From: Poa pratensis | Taxonomy: Eukaryota; Streptophyta; Magnoliopsida; Poales; Poaceae | Reading direction: 5' to 3' | Assembly (NCBI GenBank): GCA_947311845.1 | Contig: CAMZMU010000096.1 | Location: 14,099,251 to 14,163,250, forward strand | DNA: 64,000 bases | Shown here: one piece after another, positions 57,964 to 64,000 of the stretch | Numbering within the stretch: the stretch's first letter is position 1 | Layout: each line of letters opens with the position of its first letter | Position numbers and translations under genes: made by a program | The notes under the pieces: model-generated | What the model saw: only the letters and a program-made list of their open reading frames with translations | What the model was told of the DNA's origin: nothing | Databases searched by the model: none

Positions 57964-59640
57964 ACATGTATGATTTAGAGCTACGCGAAAATATATGTAA
58001 GTTACTAAAATGGACGCAAAGTGTACTTAATGGAAGTGATAGACAACAACATTGTAACGAAAAAAAATTATCCTAATATTTAGTAGCACTATTATGTGCC
58101 TAATGTTCTACATATAGAGTAAAGGTATTTTTAGGATCGTATGACGATAACGAGATATAATCAAGTAATTTTTTTAATATAAATAAACATAAACCAATAT
58201 ATATCACGAACAGTCGAAATAACAGCTAGCTATTTTTCAATTGGTGCACAAAAAGTTTTTTAGTCAGCTAACACAAGCAGAGTTAGTTAGAATTATCATT
58301 CCGCGACCTAGGATAGGTTTAAGTTCATAAATAACCTTCCAGCTTCTTACGGCGTGTTCAGAAATGGTTCGACTCTTAGCTTCCCATCGCTCCAGGCCAG
58401 AGCACCACCAAACCCCCAGCTCAGGGGAGCTAGATCCGCGAAGCGGGACAGTTCTGTTGTGTAAATTTCGGAGCATCCCTTTTGGAGATCCTCGAGCAGC
58501 GAGAACTTACGGGGCATATGCCACCGTAAAGTCAAAAATTGTTTGATTATATTGTTTTCACCCGAGCGAGACACCTCTCCCGTCCCCGTCCCAAAAGGAA
58601 GAGAGTTGCTTCTCTCCTGTCCCCGTGTTGACCTAGCCACCGGCACGCCCCTGACCCACCACCGCCTCCATTGCCCCCGGCAATCGCCAAACTCGTCCGA
58701 CTCCCTCCTCTGCCACCACAACCGTCTTTTTCCCCATCGGAGCGGCCTCCGCCACCACATTATGGTTCCCCGACTCGCATCCCTGTCGCCCTCCGGCCTC
58801 CAGATTGACTTGTCAGTTTGGGCTTACAACCCACTCGAAGAAACGGAGCAGTGCGAAACGTTTAGCACTCTGGCCGTAAAGCAGACTTCGCGTACGAGAA
58901 GCTGGATCAATGGATTTGCAGAATCTGGACCACATCCGAACACACCCTTAGTAGGAGCTCTTCAGTTTCGTCATGTCTACTGCCTCGGTCTACCACTGCG
59001 TATTAAGGAGCCGTCAGTAACATTTTCGAGTTCGAAAGGCTCCGGAGCATGCTCCCGGTTAAATGAAAAAGACGTTTCAAATGTTTAAAAAAAGAACAAC
59101 TGGAAAATTCAGAAATGCACATCTCCCTGTCCAGATATTTTTTTGTGACATGCGTAAAAGACAAGCTTGGTGTTCTTAGAATCGCCTTTTACAAAACAAA
59201 AAAAATGCTAAAACACCATATATGTCTTTTTTTTAATCAATAACTTTGTATACATGTCAAGGAAATCAACTTGCAATGTGAAGAGATCAGGGTTTCAACT
59301 TTGTACATATTTTTTCGAATTTAATGTTGACACCAGGGCTATGTGCTCCGGGGTGCAGAAACGATACCCTCTCACTCGGAATTTTCTAACGCCACTCAGG
59401 TAAGCCGTTGTAATTTTTGTGTGTGTGTTGATGTGCTTCGTGCCTGCAGCATATGAATTTTATGCGATTTTAGAAAGAAAAAAGCATTAGCATCTACAAT
59501 ATAAAACAATTATTCTTAGATAGATCTAAAATATTTTTTTCAGATGATATCTTCGTAGTATTATACCAGACTACCAGTTGGTGATAGTTTTATCTACACA
59601 TCTGGTCAAACTTTACGTTGTTTTAACATTTTTAAAAAGT
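57964..59640. other. Spacer with relicts of the F-box unit flank
   Basis: The stretch 58968-59050 (tcttcagttt...tctactgcctcggtct, ggagccgtcag, ttcgagttcg) resembles the sequence downstream of units A and C (14180-14250, 51290-51335). A 181-residue open frame at 58543-59088 has no recognisable domain and varied composition. Confidence 0.45.
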
Positions 59641-59899
59641 TACACACCTTCTTTTGCGAAACGGAGAGTAGTACAAAGCTAATGGTAATTTCCTCAACCT
59701 TTTCAGAAAAAGAAAGCGGTTTAGCATCAGACAAAAGGCAACTAACGGTAAATACCACGTACGAACCGAAAGCATGCAGCGGCGAAGTGAAATTGATTAG
59801 TAGGTGAAATGCCCTTTGATGCTAATCGCAAAGCCAGCTTCATTCACGGGAAAAGCTTGTCGCCAAAGAAGGAATCCCATGCACCAAAGTAAGCGAGCG

Positions 59900-60760
59900 A
59901 GTCGAGAAAAAATTTTCTGGGGTGCGCTTGCAAGGCACGGGACGGGAGGCGCCTGGATCGGCAGGTGCGCTGCGCGCGCACCACCAGAGGAGAGGGAGAA
60001 GCGCCGGCCGGTGCGATGAGCACGGTGGCCGGAAATGGTCAGCGTCGGCCGTCGGCAACGAGCTTTCTTTACCGGGAAAGACGAGGAATAGTAAAAGTAA
60101 ACTCCAAAAAGGTGTCGACGAAACTTCGTGCAGAGAATATCTCAGTAGAGAATACCACGACCACGAGGACATAGCAGTAGCCTTTGGCCCGTAGGAACAA
60201 GGCACCGTTGCTGCACGCTAGTGCTAGCCCGGCACTGCTCCGAAGCTCTCTGGCTTGGCCCACAAAACCCAACTTCTTCTTCTTCTTCTTTTTGAGGGAA
60301 ACTGTACCAAAAAACTACAAAACCCAAGTGGTGAGAGGAGACGTGCCGAAAATGCAGCTTCTCTTCGCCCACTCTTTTAAAAGATTTTGATAAGAGAACC
60401 TTCAACACGGCCCTCGAAATTCAATCTGGACGCGCTCAAATCCATAATTTATTTCATATTTCTTCCAAGTGCCCGGAGCTGAGTTGAGCTAGCAGCTGAC
60501 ATGTTTACGACTGAGATGCGTCTGCGCGCGCACCACCGTGGGATGGGAGAGCGGAGACGAGCCGGTGCATGCGATGTGGACCGACGGGAAGATCAATTTG
60601 GTATCAAGCGCTTTGCTCACGTGAAAAGGACAAGGAATAATACTAAATGGAAACTCCGTGCACAGAATATCACCTCTAGTCTAGAGACGAGACCACACCC
60701 GAGGTCGTAGCACTAGCCTTTCTTCCCGTTCCCGTGGGGTCGAACAAGGCCAAGCTTCTT
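59900..60760. repeat. Two diverged copies of a ~260 bp block
   Basis: Blocks near 59940-60210 and 60510-60750 share tgcg.gcgcgcaccacc, gagacg/gagaagc, gccggtg, aggacgaggaatagta/aggacaaggaataata, actcc...cgtgcagagaatatc and tagca.tagcctttc. They are not coding in a common frame. A short CTT microsatellite lies near 60272-60290. Confidence 0.6.
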
Positions 60761-60895
60761 GAGAAAAAGGAATGTGAATATTTTGCAACATATATTGGTC
60801 CACATGTCATATTCATTTTCTTCCCCGGTCTCCGTGATGGACTAGTCGCGGTGGCCGATCTTGTACAACACCGGCACCCATCCTACACGCGAGTA

Positions 60896-61111
60896 CTACG
60901 ACATCACTAGGTCCATGTACCCGTTTACCACCGCCATGAAAGACGCCAATGCCTCCGGGAACTCGCCGCGTGGGTGCAGATCGCACCTGAGGTCAAGCAG
61001 TCGGATGACCTCGCCGACAAGCCGTGACATGGGGGCGCTCGTGGCGCGAAGAAGAGGCATGCGACATCGAATCGTTGTGGGACTTTTGGATTCTGTGGGC
61101 AGGGAAAACAA
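60896..61111 (-). other. Unassigned open frame
   Basis: A minus-strand frame of 71 residues (MPLLRATSAPMSRLVGEVIR, later PRGEFPEALASFMAVVNGYM) looks protein-like in composition. I do not recognise the family. It could be the end of a decayed gene; no partner exon was found. Confidence 0.25.
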
Positions 61112-61654
61112 GAGTGAATAGGCGGAGCTTCGGAGCGCGACGACAAGTCAGCCGTCACTGACGGGGTCAAGACCCCAACTCCTGCACCTCTCCCTGTTTT
61201 TTTTTAATGGGGGAGAGAGATGGATTGAGATAGGAAATGAATATGACAAGTGGGTTCGTCTTATCGGTGAGACAATTGGTATTTCCGGTTCAGTTGGCTC
61301 TTTTTTCCGGTGCGTCAAACATGTCTCTGATTTAATTTTGATCAGAATTAGATTTTGACTTTACGATTTCGATCCGCCCGATAAGAATTCAAGTTTAAAA
61401 TGGACTTTTTTCCAACTTCGTGCATAGAATATATATCTCAAGCCTTGGCCTGCCGACCTCACAACAGTGTAGCTAGCTCAACCTGTAGCTGCGCACCTCT
61501 GTCACGTCGAGTTAACCGAAACTCCAGCTCCGAGACGAGACGTGCCGAAAAGGCAGCTTCGCTTCAGGCAAAAACGACAAATATAACCCTCACACGAAAG
61601 TTCAGCCCAAAATGAACCAACTTTGAAAATTTAGCCGGATCTAACCCTTTCTAG

Positions 61655-61860
61655 TACCGCTCAACATATTGGCGGTAGGTTTCACGGGGATACCGCCGGG
61701 GTCATTGGCGGTACAGATCCTGGTCCATGGTCCTGCCGTCCCGGTCAAAAAAGCTGACGTGGCAGTACCGCTGGGTCAACGCGCGGTAGGATTGTGAGTA
61801 GTACCGCCAGTTTCATCGGCGGTACAGAAACCCGTGGTACCGCTACGTTAGCTGGCGGTA
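61655..61860. repeat. Array of five 23-nt taccgc/gcggta hairpins
   Basis: Five inverted pairs, each exactly 23 nt, occupy 61655-61677, 61691-61713, 61766-61788, 61802-61824 and 61838-61860. Arms are taccgc(c) and (g)gcggta, loops 9 to 11 nt. Starts are spaced 36, 75, 36 and 36 nt; the 75 nt gap may hide a decayed unit near 61728. The array lies about 570 bp upstream of the PMD gene, in its presumed leader or the terminal region of its element. Confidence 0.85.
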
Positions 61861-62426
61861 CGCCTGGGAAAAAATAGCTCGGCCCAGCCCACCCGCGCCC
61901 CACCCTTCCCTCACTCCACCCTAACCCGAGCTGGAAGAAGAACAAGGGGTGGCGGCGGCGCATCGGCTCTCTCTCTCACCCCCACGAAATCACCCCTTTC
62001 CCCACCCTCAAATCCATGGTTTTCTAGGGTGATTCGCATCCTACTTCATTGTACAGGTAAATCTCACTCAGCCCTCTCAATTTCACCATGTATTTCATCC
62101 GATTTGGTTGTTTTGAAACCCTAGTTCATACATGCTACTTCGTGTAGATCCATAGATATATTGCAATGTAGTTGTTATTTAGGTTTGATTAGTTGTTTGT
62201 GGTGAGTAGTAAACAAGTATGTTAGGTTTTATTTGTGTGGTGGAATTTTTTGTGTATGATTTATGAATACGTATGATTTGTGTGGTGCAATGTAGTTACT
62301 ATTTAGGTTTGTTTAGTTGTTTGTGGTAAGTAGTAAACAAGTATGTAGTTGCTATTTAGGTTTGTTTAGTTGTTTGGTTAATTTTTTTTTGAGCAATTTG
62401 TAGTAAATGAAATATTGTATTGTAGG

Positions 62427-64000
62427 ATGGATGAGCCGTACTACCCCGGCTTGATTTGGTGTACGACAGGGAACATCGTGCCCGGCTTATCGCGAGGGGA
62501 GATATGGACTTAGCTGAGGAGGTAAGGCAAATAATGTTCTCCATTTTTTTGTTGCAATTACAAATATAGTGACCACATCATGTTTTTATCTTTCGCAGCC
62601 TATCCGTCCAATGCGCATGAGGGGCCACAATGCGGAGGACATGCCGTACGATGTTCGGTACGAGACATACTTTGAGGCGGCTGGTCTTCTCCCATTTGTC
62701 CTTCAGTTCAAGCGTAAGCCGCCGGTGTTTAACCATACGGCCATTACTGCCCTCATTGACCGTTGGAGGCCCGAGACACATAGTTTCCATTTGCCGTGTG
62801 GAGAGATGACGGTCACTCTTGAGGATTTTGCCATGATCACGGCTCTTCCCATCGACGGAGCCGCTCTGACTGGGAGGGTGGATCTTGTCGGGTGGCGCCA
62901 GCGTGTTCTTGGTCTCACCGGCAGACTACCACCGGCACCGCCGGAAGGAAGGAAAGATACTAGGTCATCGGGTGTCTCATATTCGTGGCTTCGACTTTTT
63001 GGGCAATGCCCGGCGGGTGCCGATGCGGCGGTGGTGCAACAATATGCACGGGCATACATGTGGTATGTGTTAGCCCGGGTGATCTTTCCAGATGGGTCAG
63101 GGGACACGGCATCTTGGATGTGGCTTGACCCGTTACGTGATTGGAGCGTCAAGTACAGCTGGGGGTCGGCGGGTCTAGCCTTTCTTTACCGGCAGGTAGT
63201 TTATTTGCATACTTTTCAAGCGTATGTAACTTTTTTTTGGCATTTGACATGATTGTTATTATGCAGCTGGACATGGCATGTCGTAAGAAGGGAAAGGGAG
63301 CCTCGTTAAATGGCGCTGCCTGGCCTCTCACGATTTGGATGTGGGAGCGGATTCCGGTTGGACGTCCTCGCAAACTCCCACCAACTCCATGGGATTATGA
63401 CCTTGATGGTGATGATGAATGGCGGCTGCCCACTGTCGCCTACACCTGGGATAGAGTGGAGGGGTACAAAGATTTGTCCATGGGCCGTTACAAGAGCTAT
63501 ACCAATGAGCTTGACACGTTGTCTTCCGACTTGGTAAGCTTTTGTAACATTTAATCTACCACACTTTTATGACATTCAAACTAATGGTTTTTGTTTTGTA
63601 GGTCATTTGGACGCCATACCAACGGGAAAGGGGTTTCCGTCTCAACGCGATGTGTACGCGCGACGAGAACCTATGGCGCATAAGGTGTCCGATGATATGT
63701 TTTTATGCCGTCGAGTGGCACCTCCCACAACGAGTTGCAAGGCAATTTGCAATTAGGCAAAGAACCCCGCCGGCGAGCCAAAGCACAAGTGTTGATCTTC
63801 ATAGGTTAGTGATCGAGTGCGAGAACACTTTTTTCATGTGTAAGGAGGACACATACCTTGGGACGGTCATAGGTTAGTGATCGAGTGCGAGAACACTTTT
63901 GCCATATCTTCTACCTCCATGATCATGGGCCCTTGACCACTTGTGCCTATCTCCCAAATACCTCCTCAAGAACTCTTTACCCCCGGCATTAGACGCGGCA
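62427..64000 (+). CDS. Plant mobile domain (PMD) protein, partial at right edge
   Basis: Exons 62427-62521, 62599-63195, 63267-63533 and 63602-63804 have GT-AG borders and consistent phase from exon 2 onward. The product matches the plant mobile domain (aminotransferase-like, as in MAIN/MAIL proteins): LPCGEMTVTLEDFAMITALP, CGEMTV, then WLRLFGQCP, YMWYVLARVIFPD and WSWGSAGLAFLYR-like motifs, and WMWERIPVGRP. In exon 1 the ATG frame (MDEPYYPGL) runs out of register by one base with the homologous reading LVYDREHRARLIARGD, so a 1 bp loss near 62449 breaks the start. PMD genes occur both as host genes and inside Mutator-like and gypsy elements. The AT-poor leader and the motif ggcaaaaacgacaaatataa near 61567 suggest a transposon copy. 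The gene may continue past the window. Confidence 0.75.
63801..63900 (+). repeat. 65 bp local tandem duplication at an exon end
   Basis: The segment ataggttagtgatcgagtgc followed by gagaacactttt occurs at 63801 and again at 63866. The donor site of exon 4 is thereby duplicated. Confidence 0.85.

Noticed and set aside
61562..61620. Left terminal inverted repeat of a Mutator-like element (ggcaaaaacgacaaatataa)
   Set aside because: The partner end lies outside the window and no duplication can be tested; mentioned only as a hint under the PMD gene.

Overview
The window looks like a piece of a large, repeat-rich grass genome, most likely Triticeae (wheat, Aegilops or barley relatives). The reasons are Stowaway MITEs with CTCCCTCCGTTC ends and TA duplications, Tourist-like MITEs with TTA duplications, an Au-type SINE, nested copia and gypsy elements, and a tandem F-box/FBD gene family. 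No rRNA, tRNA gene, CRISPR array or bacterial-type operon is visible. All family assignments were made by eye; no search was run.

Layout. 1-5380: repeat relicts, a ~470 bp tandem duplication, a minus-strand gene fragment with a cathepsin-propeptide (I29) domain, a back-to-back pair of Tourist-like MITEs and a SINE with perfect target duplications. 5381-8987: a complete-looking PIF/Harbinger transposon with transposase and Myb/SANT genes. 9131-9815: a long foldback hairpin directly in front of the first F-box unit. 10037-45176: three tandem F-box/FBD units (A, B, C), each with exon 1 (F-box plus LRR-like part), exon 2 and exon 3 (FBD). Every exon 1 is broken, and by different lesions, so all three are called pseudogenes. 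Intron 1 of B carries a 10.5 kb gypsy element (17207-27689). Intron 1 of C carries a 3.1 kb nested insertion (33905-36976) and a 5.1 kb copia element with identical 130 bp LTRs (37523-42635). 45624-51198: a 5.6 kb element with palindromic ggggcatt arms and an internal exon-like transcription unit. 51534-52694: an intact DUF6598-like gene. 53708-55340: a second, decayed copy of the FBD plus DUF6598 pair. 55860-57963: LTR-like sequence. 62427 to the right edge: a plant mobile domain (PMD) gene, probably transposon-borne, preceded by five 23-nt hairpins.

How it fits together. The ancestral repeated module appears to be F-box/FBD gene plus DUF6598 gene, duplicated in tandem and then taken apart by point lesions and insertions. 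Most other genes belong to mobile elements. The most unusual items are: the gypsy element, which keeps gag and protease on one strand and a Transposase_28-type ORF on the other but has no recognisable reverse transcriptase or integrase; the large palindromic-arm element with a gene-like interior; and the phased 23-nt hairpin array upstream of the PMD gene.
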